Notes: generated by a model from the letters alone, not told the origin. A DNA stretch of 64,000 nucleotides from a candidate division LCP-89 bacterium B3_LCP (GCA_005223185.1 NJBN01000010.1:69442-133441), one strand, 5' to 3'. Counted from the stretch's first letter, positions 51,134 through 58,204 are shown. Made by a program: numbers and translations.

Positions 51134-51796
51134 TTGAGTAATATTGAACCTGAAACAGTAACTTTTGCAGGAAAAATCTACTCTCTCGATCAGCGGGGAT
51201 TTCTAAAATCCCCGGAACAGTGGGATGAGGATTTTGCTGAAGGTATGGCGGAAGTGCAGGAGATCTACGGCGGTTTGACAGAGAAGCACTGGGATTTGAT
51301 ACATTACATCAGAAGGAAATTCACTGAAGAGGAGACAATCCCCGTTGTGGTTTTAGCCTGCGCCGATAACAATCTAAAGCTAAGCGATCTGAGGTTCCTC
51401 TTTCCCACCGGTTATCATCGCGGCGCTTGCAGGATTGCGGGGATAAACTACGACTTCATGTATAAGACCAATTTCTGGCTCACGTATGAAACCACTACCC
51501 TACAAAAAGAGGAATATAAGCTGACCCATCGTGGGTTTCTGGAAGATTTCAGCAAGTGGGATGAGCGTTTCGCACAGATTATCATCCGTGAATGGAAACT
51601 GCCCGGAGGACTTACAGACAGGCATCGGGAGATCATCAGTTATCTGCGTGATTTTTATGAAAGAATGAAGAACATCCCCACGTTTTTCGAAATGTGCAAA
51701 GCCAATAATTTAGACGTAGATGAGTTCAAAGAGCTATTCCCCGAAGGATACCGGCGGGGAGCATGCCGAATAGCGGGACTGCCGTTTTTCGGGTGA
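51134..51796 (+). CDS. Tandem DsrC-like protein keeping only the upstream cysteine in each half
   Basis: A 220-aa fusion of two DsrC/TusE-family domains (about 8-105 and 126-220). Each has the fold signature and the arm LFPTGYHRGACRIAG or LFPEGYRRGACRIAG, so CysB is kept (Cys99, Cys211). The C-terminal CysA arm (PKPTGCV in DsrC) is absent: the first half runs on as INYDFMYK and the second stops at LPFFG. Both halves also have a cysteine at the same interior place (Cys76 in LACADNN, Cys188 in EMCKANN), matching Cys68 of the 103-aa partner but not canonical DsrC. Start TTG 51134. Together with the 103-aa protein it completes the CysA/CysB pair in trans. Confidence 0.9.
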   Translation: MSNIEPETVTFAGKIYSLDQRGFLKSPEQWDEDFAEGMAEVQEIYGGLTEKHWDLIHYIRRKFTEEETIPVVVLACADNNLKLSDLRFLFPTGYHRGACRIAGINYDFMYKTNFWLTYETTTLQKEEYKLTHRGFLEDFSKWDERFAQIIIREWKLPGGLTDRHREIISYLRDFYERMKNIPTFFEMCKANNLDVDEFKELFPEGYRRGACRIAGLPFFG

Positions 51797-51868
51797 TTCG
51801 ACTGCCAATGTATATCATTAGAAAATTATGCTAAATCCACTAAAATCAAGATGAAAGGAAAGTTAATT

Positions 51869-53449
51869 ATGGTTAGGTTATCTTCAGCGCTGCTCGCTGT
51901 CATGCTTCTGGTTCTGGCTGCAAGCGGTACAACACTACTGGTTCCCAGCCAATATGGCACTATCCAGGCCGGCATTGACGCTGCCAGCAATGGCGATACC
52001 GTTTTGGTAGCAGATGGAACTTATACTGGAACTGGAAATAAAGACTTGGATTTCGGCGGTCGGATTATCGTCGTCATGTCCGAAAACGGACCGGATGTTT
52101 GCATCATCGACTGCGAAAACGACGGTCGTGGATTCTACTTTCACTCCGGTGAAACCGCAGATGCAGTTATTTACGGCTTCATGATCCGTTATGGTTATGC
52201 CAGCAACGGTGGTGGAATCAATGTTACAGATTCCAGTCCCACTATCGATCATTGCATTGTCTGGGATTGTGCCAATGGTGGTACTGCCGGCGGCGGTATC
52301 TACTTGAACAACGGTCATTCACTGATCGTCCACTGCACCGTTAATGATAACTTCTCCGGTCATGGAGGAGGAATTTACGCCATAAACTCGAATATGACGG
52401 TTAGTAGCTGCATCATTTCCGATAACTATTCAACTGGTTGAGGCTCCAATTGCAGTGGGATCTACTGCGTTTCGGGTAATCAAACAGTCGAATATACCTG
52501 CCTTTACAATTCCGGTGGCAACTTCTGGGGTTCAGCCATCCCTGCAGGAGCCGGACAAATCACAACCACTAACAACAATGGCGATCCCTGCGACGTCTAT
52601 TACAACATCTTCCTGGATGAGCAGTTTGTAGGAGCTGGTGATTTTCATCTGCAGCCTAATTCACCCTGCATCGATGCCGGTGATCTGACGCATCTGCCGG
52701 ACCCGGATGCCACCATCTGCGAAATGGGTGCTCTATACTATCCACAATCAGCGCCAGACTTGACTTTAACAATGACACCTCTGGGTACAACTAATTTCCC
52801 GCCAACTGGAGGTCTCTTAGAGTACAATATCGCCGCTCAGAATAACGGAACTTCGACGGAAATCGTGGACATCTGGGTGGACGTATCATTACCTACAGGC
52901 GGTCTGTACGGACCTGTCCTGGGTCCAGTCAGCGATTTCACCATGGCAGGCGGCTTTTCCGCTGATAGAGATCGCGAATTGACCGTTCCCGGTGCAGCGC
53001 CTCCTGGCCCATATTCGCTCAATGGATACTTAGGTGAATACGATCCAGTCAGCCCGATTATCTATGCTGAAGATAGCTTCAACTTCAATAAAGCTTCCTT
53101 CGGTGATGGTGGAGAATGGATCAGCAATTGGTTTGTCGATAGCGGCGAATCGTTCGAGGAGCTGGCTGAAACTGTCAACTCAGTCGAGGTGTACGGTCTG
53201 ATTCAATGCTACCCCAATCCGTTCAATCCGGAGACCCAACTGAACTTCAGTTTACCGGAAAATGGGGAAATATCGTTAATCGTTTACGATATTCAGGGTC
53301 GTGAAGTTGCTACGCTTTACGATGGCTGGTATCAAGCCGGAAGCCACAAAGCAACTTTCAGCGGAGCCGCTCTGCCCACCGGAGTTTACTTCGCCCGCTT
53401 AACTGCAGGCAGCGTCCAGCAGACACAAAAGCTGGTCCTGATGAAGTAG
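51869..53449 (+). CDS. Candidate selenoprotein: secreted beta-helix protein with in-frame UGA, paralogue 3
   Basis: One gene of 527 codons with TGA at 52439 (codon 191). I prefer ATG 51869 (MVRLSSALLAVMLLVLAASG, signal peptide), because AAAGGAAAG lies at a normal distance and the UGA then falls at codon 191 as in paralogue 1. An ATG at 51851 would add six residues. The architecture is the same: LLVPSQYGTIQAGIDAASNG, beta-helix, UGA followed by GSNCSGIYCVSGNQTVEYTC, Ig-like domain with NIAAQNNGTSTEIVDIWVDV, and a T9SS domain from CYPNPFNPETQ to KLVLMK. It begins 72 bp after the tandem DsrC-like gene on the same strand, so it may be co-transcribed with the thiol-redox operon. Confidence 0.75.
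52439..52468 (+). promoter_or_regulatory. In-frame UGA and SECIS-like hairpin, paralogue 3
   Basis: TGA 52439-52441, 10 bases, then GCAGT (52452-52456) / ACTGC (52464-52468) around GGGATCT. The hairpin is identical to those in paralogues 1 and 2, although the ten bases between TGA and stem differ. Confidence 0.7.
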
Positions 53450-53475
53450 GGACTATCAGCTAAGATATGTATACT

Positions 53476-53512
53476 AAAAAGGGGCTGTCCAACACGGGGC
53501 AGCCTCTTTTTA
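53476..53512 (+). terminator. Terminator after UGA-gene paralogue 3
   Basis: AAAAAGGGGCTG / CAGCCTCTTTTT stem with one G-T pair around TCCAACACGGGG. Confidence 0.85.
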
Positions 53513-53710
53513 GTAACGAGGTTGTTCTTAAAAGGGTCACTCTGTTCGTAGGACTCGTACGGAGAGTCCGCCTAAGGCGGATAAACCCGTTGAAAACGAA
53601 GCGAAGAGTATCATGTCGGGGTCGGGGGTGACCCCGAATACGGAAATAATTGGAGCTTGGTCGAAGTAAAAAAGCTGAACCGCAGATTCCACAGATTTCG
53701 TAGATTAGCT

Positions 53711-53752
53711 GGTAGACTGCGTTCCGGCTACGCTTACACTTAGTCTACCCTA
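53711..53752 (-). repeat. Repeat family G, copy 3 (inverted)
   Basis: Begins GGTAGACTGCGTTCCGGCTA and ends CTTAGTCTACCCTA; the reverse-oriented relative of 31598 and 31721. Confidence 0.7.
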
Positions 53753-53807
53753 CAGGCTTTCTGTCACTCCCGCGAACGCGGGAGTCCAGTGAATGAGGGT
53801 AGAACCA

Positions 53808-53892
53808 GGGTGGCCAGATCCTTCAAGATCAGGTTTCATCTAAATTTTCAGGAACAATAAGAGAAACCCGGCTCTGAAGAGCTGGACCACCC
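53808..53892 (+). repeat. Repeat family C, complete palindrome
   Basis: 85 bp with outer ends GGGTGGCCAG / CTGGACCACCC. Inside are GATC-CTTCAA-GATC, GGTTTC / GAAACC and CTC-TGAA-GAG. The left half equals the half copies at 31543 and 31959. Confidence 0.75.
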
Positions 53893-53895
53893 GTC

Positions 53896-54789
53896 CTATA
53901 AGAATTGGGAGATTGTTCTCCATTCGCTATTTTTCACCGGAAAATTAGTACCTTGAAAATGCCTTAGAATTGATAGACTACCTAATTCAGCCATTCCTTT
54001 GAGCGTCTTCTTTAAAACTGGCTTATTGATTAATCTTCTTAATATTGTCATTTCAACACGAATTTCGTTCTCTTTTTCTGATGTTCCTAACCAATACTTC
54101 TTCTCTGCTGGGAATTCTGCCTTAAAAGATGGATCAGATTCGATTCGTGTCAATGCATATATTCCAGCATCAGCTCCTGACATCCATATTAATCCAATGT
54201 GGCCTTTCTTAATCTTCTTTCTATGTTGATTAACAAGCCAATGAATGTTATTTCCTATTTCAGCATCAGAGAGTGCGTTTAGAATATCGTATCTCTGAGG
54301 ATTTCCTTGAAATATCCATGCAGAAATATCGTTGTCATCGGTAGAATCGATTAAGGATGAAGTATCTCCGGTTTTCGAAGAAGCGTCACTTTCAAATGAA
54401 CTACGGTCATCAAGAAACGTATAGTCATATTTCTTAGCAAGTTCAGAAACGGAGGAAATCCCGAGCTCTTTACATTCTATTCCTATATTCTCAAGGAATA
54501 ATCGTCTCTCCTTGGGTATAACATTTGCGCATAAAATCATCTCATAAAAATCAGTGGGGTACTGACTCTTCAAAAGCCCGTAGTATTCAGCAATCTGACC
54601 GGAGGCTTCTCTACTTAGTATTCCTCTTTTTACTTCAATTATCACCTTCCTGTCAAATTTATCCTCAAAAAGAATATCAATTCTTCTTCCTCCAATTGGA
54701 TACTGCTGGCGGATAAGTTTAAAACCTTCTTCGGGAAAAATATCTTCAGGATGCTCTGCGATCAGATTCTCAATGTCTTTCTCTAACAT
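53896..54789 (-). CDS. NucS-type nuclease fused to an EVE domain
   Basis: A 297-aa fusion. Residues 1-115 are a PD-(D/E)xK nuclease of the NucS/DUF91 type: Asp38 in GGRRIDILFED and Glu52-x-Lys54 in VIIEVKRG, preceded by the N-terminal helix MLEKDIENLIAEHPEDIF. After a Ser/Asp-rich linker (about 132-155), residues about 156-297 form an EVE domain (SAWIFQGNPQRYD, HIGLIWMSGADAGIYALTRI). EVE domains bind modified bases in DNA or RNA, so the fusion probably cuts nucleic acid bearing a modified base, as in type IV restriction. The gene is AT-rich compared with its neighbours and stands between repeats, consistent with a defence gene gained by transfer. No partner gene is seen. Confidence 0.82.
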   Translation of the reverse strand: MLEKDIENLIAEHPEDIFPEEGFKLIRQQYPIGGRRIDILFEDKFDRKVIIEVKRGILSREASGQIAEYYGLLKSQYPTDFYEMILCANVIPKERRLFLENIGIECKELGISSVSELAKKYDYTFLDDRSSFESDASSKTGDTSSLIDSTDDNDISAWIFQGNPQRYDILNALSDAEIGNNIHWLVNQHRKKIKKGHIGLIWMSGADAGIYALTRIESDPSFKAEFPAEKKYWLGTSEKENEIRVEMTILRRLINKPVLKKTLKGMAELGSLSILRHFQGTNFPVKNSEWRTISQFL

Positions 54790-54841
54790 TGTTTCCTCAT
54801 ATTGAGAGTTATACTTATCTATATCTGAAATGAATCCTATT

Positions 54842-54965
54842 CACCGGACTAAAGTTCCAGTGCTCAAATTCAAGATCCAATTGACTTAAGTCAATAAGTT
54901 ATTAATACCTCAGTCTCTTCAGAGACTTGGATCTATATTATGAGCACCCGAATTTTAATCGGGTG
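54842..54965 (+). repeat. Repeat family F, copy 1
   Basis: 124 bp. Terminal hairpins CACCGGACTAAAGTTCCAGTG and CACCCGAATTTTAATCGGGTG flank GCTCA / TGAGC; inside are TTGACTTAAGTCAA and AGTCTCTTCAGAGACT. Other copies are at 57351-57496 and 62529-62650 (inverted). Confidence 0.82.
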
Positions 54966-54991
54966 GTGTTGACTGATTGATCCGGGGGTCT

Positions 54992-56641
54992 CTACCTAAA
55001 CCTCCTATGCTCCCTGGAAAAATAATCCTTCTGCCAGGTAGCGACTTTTACTGCTAAGATTAGCAGCGCTAAGAGATTGGGGAAGCTCATCAGAGAGAGC
55101 GCCACGTCGCCTAAGCCCCAGACTACCTCCAGCGCCAGTATCGAACCTAAGAAATTGAAGCATACGTACACCCATTTATAGGGCAATACCGCTTTATCTC
55201 CCCAGAGATACTGCACGCTGCGGTCGCCATAATACGACCAGGAAATCATCGTGGAAATGGCGAACAGAAAGACGCCTATGGTCACCAGCCAACTGCCCCA
55301 GGGACCGCCACCCAATCCAATCGAGAAGGCGAAGCTGGTCAACAGCGATCCGTTCTGGCGCATCATGCCGTACACTAACAGATCACCGGTTTTGACTTCA
55401 CTATCCACAACCGCAATGTTGCCGTCATCATCGACAACCAGCTTTCCGTTGAACGGTTCATCCTCAGTATATCCGATCAAGGCGCCGTCTATAATCCCGT
55501 GATTGGCGGCTAAACTGACCTCTTCCGGTTTACCATAATTCACCACGAATTCACCTACGAACTCTTCCCCGTCCAGTTTTGTGTTCGTTGTGTATTCTGA
55601 GCCCGGCTGCAAAAATTCTACATCGGTCAATGGTTTGTTGGTCATCTGCTTGCCTGTCCAGGCGCCGGTTACCAGTATGACCAGACCGGTCATCGTGCAG
55701 ATTATCAACGTATCCAGCAGTGGTCCTACCATGGCGACTGCGCCTTCGCGGATCGGTTCTCCGGTTTTGGCTGCAGCGTGAGCTATCGGCGCTGATCCCT
55801 GCCCGGCTTCATTAGAAAAAAGACCCCGCTTCACGCCCCAGTTAAGAGTGTACAGCATGGTGGCTCCGGCGAATCCCCCCAATCCCGCCAGCGGCGTGAA
55901 TGCTCCTTCCATGATGCGCCCGAAGGCAACGGGTATTTCGGAGAAATACATTCCTAATATCGTCAGCGCCGCGATGATGTATAGAGCGCTCATGAAGGGA
56001 ACCAGTTTGGATGCCACCAGTCCGATCCGCTTGATTCCCCCGATGATCACTAACGCCACGAGAGAAGCGATGGCGAGCCCGGTTACCCAGGTAGGAATGC
56101 CGAATTCAGTGCGGAAGCTGTCCGCTACGGTGAAACTCTGCACCATGTTGCCGGTGCCGAAACTGCACAGCACCGCGCAGAAGGCGAAGATGACTGCCAG
56201 CGGTTTCCAGCCCGTACCCAGCCCCTTTTCGATGTAGTACATAGGACCGCCGGATGCAGAACCATCCGGATTGATCTTGCGGTATTTTTGCGAAAGCGTG
56301 CATTCGACGTACTTGGTGCACATGCCGAAAAATGCCGTAACCCACATCCAGAAGAGTGCTCCGGGACCGCCGTAATGAATCGCTGTCGCCACACCGGCTA
56401 TATTGCCGATGCCGATAGTCGCCGACAGTGCGGCCGATAACGCCTGGAAATGGGTTATGTCACCAGCGTCCTCAGGATCGTCATAGACTCCTCGGATGAT
56501 CTCCCAGGAATGTTTCAGTTTGCGTATCTGCACGAAACGCATGCGCAGCGTTAGATAAATGCCCGTGCCCACCAGCGGTACGATTAAAACCATGCCGATG
56601 TAGCTGCCAATGGTGTTGATGATGTCTGTTAGTGTTTGCAT
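54992..56641 (-). CDS. Sodium:alanine symporter (AGCS family) with a soluble insertion
   Basis: A 549-aa inner-membrane carrier for sodium-coupled uptake of alanine or glycine. Family motifs are AGVATAIHYGGPGALFWMWV, SASGGPMYYIEKGLG and GLFSNEAGQGSAPIAHAAAK. Family members usually have about 450-490 residues; the surplus is a polar stretch of about 95 residues (about 335-430, KPLTDVEFLQPGSEYTTNTK through SEVKTGDLLVYGMMRQNG) between membrane helices, which carries beta-strand-like segments. The insertion should face one side of the membrane as a separate small domain. It could be a regulatory or ligand-binding addition. Start ATG 56641, with a Gly/Ala-rich helix following. Confidence 0.93.
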   Translation of the reverse strand: MQTLTDIINTIGSYIGMVLIVPLVGTGIYLTLRMRFVQIRKLKHSWEIIRGVYDDPEDAGDITHFQALSAALSATIGIGNIAGVATAIHYGGPGALFWMWVTAFFGMCTKYVECTLSQKYRKINPDGSASGGPMYYIEKGLGTGWKPLAVIFAFCAVLCSFGTGNMVQSFTVADSFRTEFGIPTWVTGLAIASLVALVIIGGIKRIGLVASKLVPFMSALYIIAALTILGMYFSEIPVAFGRIMEGAFTPLAGLGGFAGATMLYTLNWGVKRGLFSNEAGQGSAPIAHAAAKTGEPIREGAVAMVGPLLDTLIICTMTGLVILVTGAWTGKQMTNKPLTDVEFLQPGSEYTTNTKLDGEEFVGEFVVNYGKPEEVSLAANHGIIDGALIGYTEDEPFNGKLVVDDDGNIAVVDSEVKTGDLLVYGMMRQNGSLLTSFAFSIGLGGGPWGSWLVTIGVFLFAISTMISWSYYGDRSVQYLWGDKAVLPYKWVYVCFNFLGSILALEVVWGLGDVALSLMSFPNLLALLILAVKVATWQKDYFSREHRRFR

Positions 56642-56656
56642 GAGGATTCCTTTATT

Positions 56657-56696
56657 CCGTAATCGGGGTCGTCCCCGACCTCGAAGGTCTGGTCAC
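56657..56696 (+). repeat. Repeat family J, copy downstream of the second RAYT
   Basis: CCGTAATCGGGGTCGTCCCC then GACCTCGAAGGTCTGGTC: the hairpins CGGGG-TCGT-CCCCG (sharing a G) and GACC-TCGAA-GGTC. A related block is at 57310-57346 and an inverted piece at 53617-53644. Confidence 0.65.
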
Positions 56697-56708
56697 TATA
56701 TTATTAAT

Positions 56709-57266
56709 CTAACTGTTATCTGGATTCTCCGAATCGGTAGACCAATCGGCCGGATTGTCATGGATATATTGACGGTAGTGATTTAATTCACCACGACGCA
56801 GTACTCGTTCATAGTAATTGCGTTGCCAGAATGAGACTCCGGGGGTATGACGGATTTTGTTTATCCTTCTCGAAGAAAAGGTCTTGAGTGCACGTATTAT
56901 TTCTGATAATGGATGATGCCGTGTAGGGGCGGGTTTACCCTTTAGGGTGCCTTCGGCAAAACCCGCCCCTACATTGATCTCGTCGTTAATCTCGGTATCT
57001 GTTAATACAATTATCCCGTGCACATGATTTGGCATGACAACGAAATCATCCAATTTAATATGCGGATAATGATTGGGTAAATCATCCCAACACGTCTTTA
57101 CGATTTTGCCAAATTCGCTCAAATGCATCTCCCCTTCCACAACCTCTCCCAACACGCATTCCCGATCCTTGACGCAAATTGTCAAGAAGTATAAACCCGG
57201 TTTTCCATAATCCCGGTTCCGCAAGCGGATAGATTGGCGGTGGTTGGGACTGATTCTTCTTGTCAT
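56709..57266 (-). CDS. REP-associated tyrosine transposase, second copy, with in-frame palindrome insertion
   Basis: A 185-aa HUH nuclease: His81 and His83 in VVMPNHVHGI and Tyr167 in YRQYIHDNPADW. It is only distantly related to the 178-aa RAYT at 36748 and has a different N-terminus (SIRLRNRDYGKPGLYFLTIC). Residues 99-115 (VGAGFAEGTLKGKPAPT) are encoded by a 52-bp palindrome inserted in frame between the HUH motif and the tyrosine. The reading frame is intact on both sides, so the enzyme may still work. Direct family J repeats flank it. Confidence 0.9.
   Translation of the reverse strand: MTRRISPNHRQSIRLRNRDYGKPGLYFLTICVKDRECVLGEVVEGEMHLSEFGKIVKTCWDDLPNHYPHIKLDDFVVMPNHVHGIIVLTDTEINDEINVGAGFAEGTLKGKPAPTRHHPLSEIIRALKTFSSRRINKIRHTPGVSFWQRNYYERVLRRGELNHYRQYIHDNPADWSTDSENPDNS
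56922..56973. repeat. Palindrome inserted inside the RAYT coding sequence
   Basis: A perfect 15-bp stem TGTAGGGGCGGGTTT / AAACCCGCCCCTACA encloses two hairpins, ACCC-TTTA-GGGT and TGCC-TTC-GGCA. It keeps the reading frame of the transposase. Confidence 0.85.
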
Positions 57267-57309
57267 CGTATAAACAGGGTGTAGGAGCAGAACTTTGTGT
57301 TTGCCCGAT

Positions 57310-57346
57310 CCGTATTCGGGGTGGTCCCTGCCCTCGAAGATTCACC
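57310..57346 (+). repeat. Repeat family J, copy upstream of the second RAYT
   Basis: CCGTATTCGGGGTGGTCCCT then GCCCTCGAAGATTCACC; in the same direction as the copy at 56657. Confidence 0.6.
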
Positions 57347-57350
57347 TATC

Positions 57351-57496
57351 CACCGGACTAAAGTTCCGGTGCTCAAATTTAGGATACAATTGACTATCCC
57401 ATAGGGATCCCTTCGGGAAAGTCAATGAGCTCAGAATCACTCAGTCTCTTCAGAGACTTGGATTTGTTATATGAGCACCCGAAATTTATTCGGGTG
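57351..57496 (+). repeat. Repeat family F, copy 2, carrying a nested insertion
   Basis: 146 bp with the same ends as copy 1. Its inner hairpin TTGACT / AGTCAA (57390-57395 and 57420-57425) is split by a 22-base double hairpin TCCC-ATA-GGGA, TCCC-TTC-GGGA (57397-57418), the element also seen at 23241. Confidence 0.82.
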
Positions 57497-57517
57497 GGGA
57501 TTAATGCAAACAGGTAC

Positions 57518-58204
57518 TTATAGACCACGAATATAAAGGAAATCCTCCTGCTTCACTGATCGGTCTGTTGGGTCCCAACCAGATATAATAGTTACACCGG
57601 GCTCTACATCCGGAGCATTTAATCGATCTTGTGGGATTGAAAATATACCCACCCATACAGGATTCTTTAAACCTTCAGGTTTATGTTTTACATGAAAATA
57701 TGAATAGCAATCCTCTACCACAAAACGTTCCTCGTTACCGTTAATACATATTAAAACTCTTCTGCTTTCTTCGTTATCGCCAATCTTGATAGCGATTCTC
57801 TGACTGTTTTTGTGTTTTTTATTTTCTTCTTCAATTTGAAGCGCATCAAATGAATCACATGTTATCGAAGCCACATGTTCACCGTTCAGCCGGGAGAAGC
57901 TGGGAATTTTGCATGGACCTATTATTTGATTTAATTGGGGAATTCGTACGTGAACTTGCCCGGAATTATGTATTGAAAGATGAGGTATATTTTCAGAAGT
58001 TTCGTTTTCATTGAATTTTAAAGTCGCTTCAATATCATGTTGTGCAAATGATTTTTGACCGATGCGATATGAATTATTTCTAGCATATGGGATGATGTAT
58101 AGACTAGAATCATTCTTCTTAAAGTTAAGCGTTGCCACCTTCAACAATTCCGAAGAACCATTCCTGAAGAAGTAGATCCTTATTGTTCGGCTAATTTGTA
58201 TCAT
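57518..58204 (-). CDS. Hypothetical protein, AT-rich
   Basis: A 228-aa soluble protein I do not recognise. It is rich in beta-strand-like stretches (RIYFFRNGSSELLKVATLN, SRRVLICINGNEERFVVED) and has no signal peptide or membrane helix. Its first 14 bases overlap the end of the symporter gene; a later start is possible but I see no better ribosome-binding site. The base composition is visibly more AT-rich than the symporter, so it may be an acquired gene that landed directly behind it. Confidence 0.65.
   Translation of the reverse strand: MIQISRTIRIYFFRNGSSELLKVATLNFKKNDSSLYIIPYARNNSYRIGQKSFAQHDIEATLKFNENETSENIPHLSIHNSGQVHVRIPQLNQIIGPCKIPSFSRLNGEHVASITCDSFDALQIEEENKKHKNSQRIAIKIGDNEESRRVLICINGNEERFVVEDCYSYFHVKHKPEGLKNPVWVGIFSIPQDRLNAPDVEPGVTIISGWDPTDRSVKQEDFLYIRGL

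Larger units (their letters stand above)
53513..53895. other. Repeat-rich intergenic region
   Basis: Holds a family J piece (53617-53644, inverted), an inverted family G copy (53711-53752), the hairpin ACTCCCGCG-AA-CGCGGGAGT (53765-53785) and the full family C palindrome (53808-53892). No gene is supported. Confidence 0.65.

Noticed and set aside
44641-52441. Genome-wide reassignment of TGA to Trp or Gly as the reason for the three in-frame TGA codons
   Set aside because: Many genes in the window end in TGA followed by non-coding DNA or the next gene (for example at 1972, 11958, 24143, 48297, 51796 and 62439), and Trp is encoded by TGG, even close to the site in paralogue 3.
53513-53707. A remnant gene after paralogue 3
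   Set aside because: Only hairpins and a family J piece are seen; no frame of useful length.
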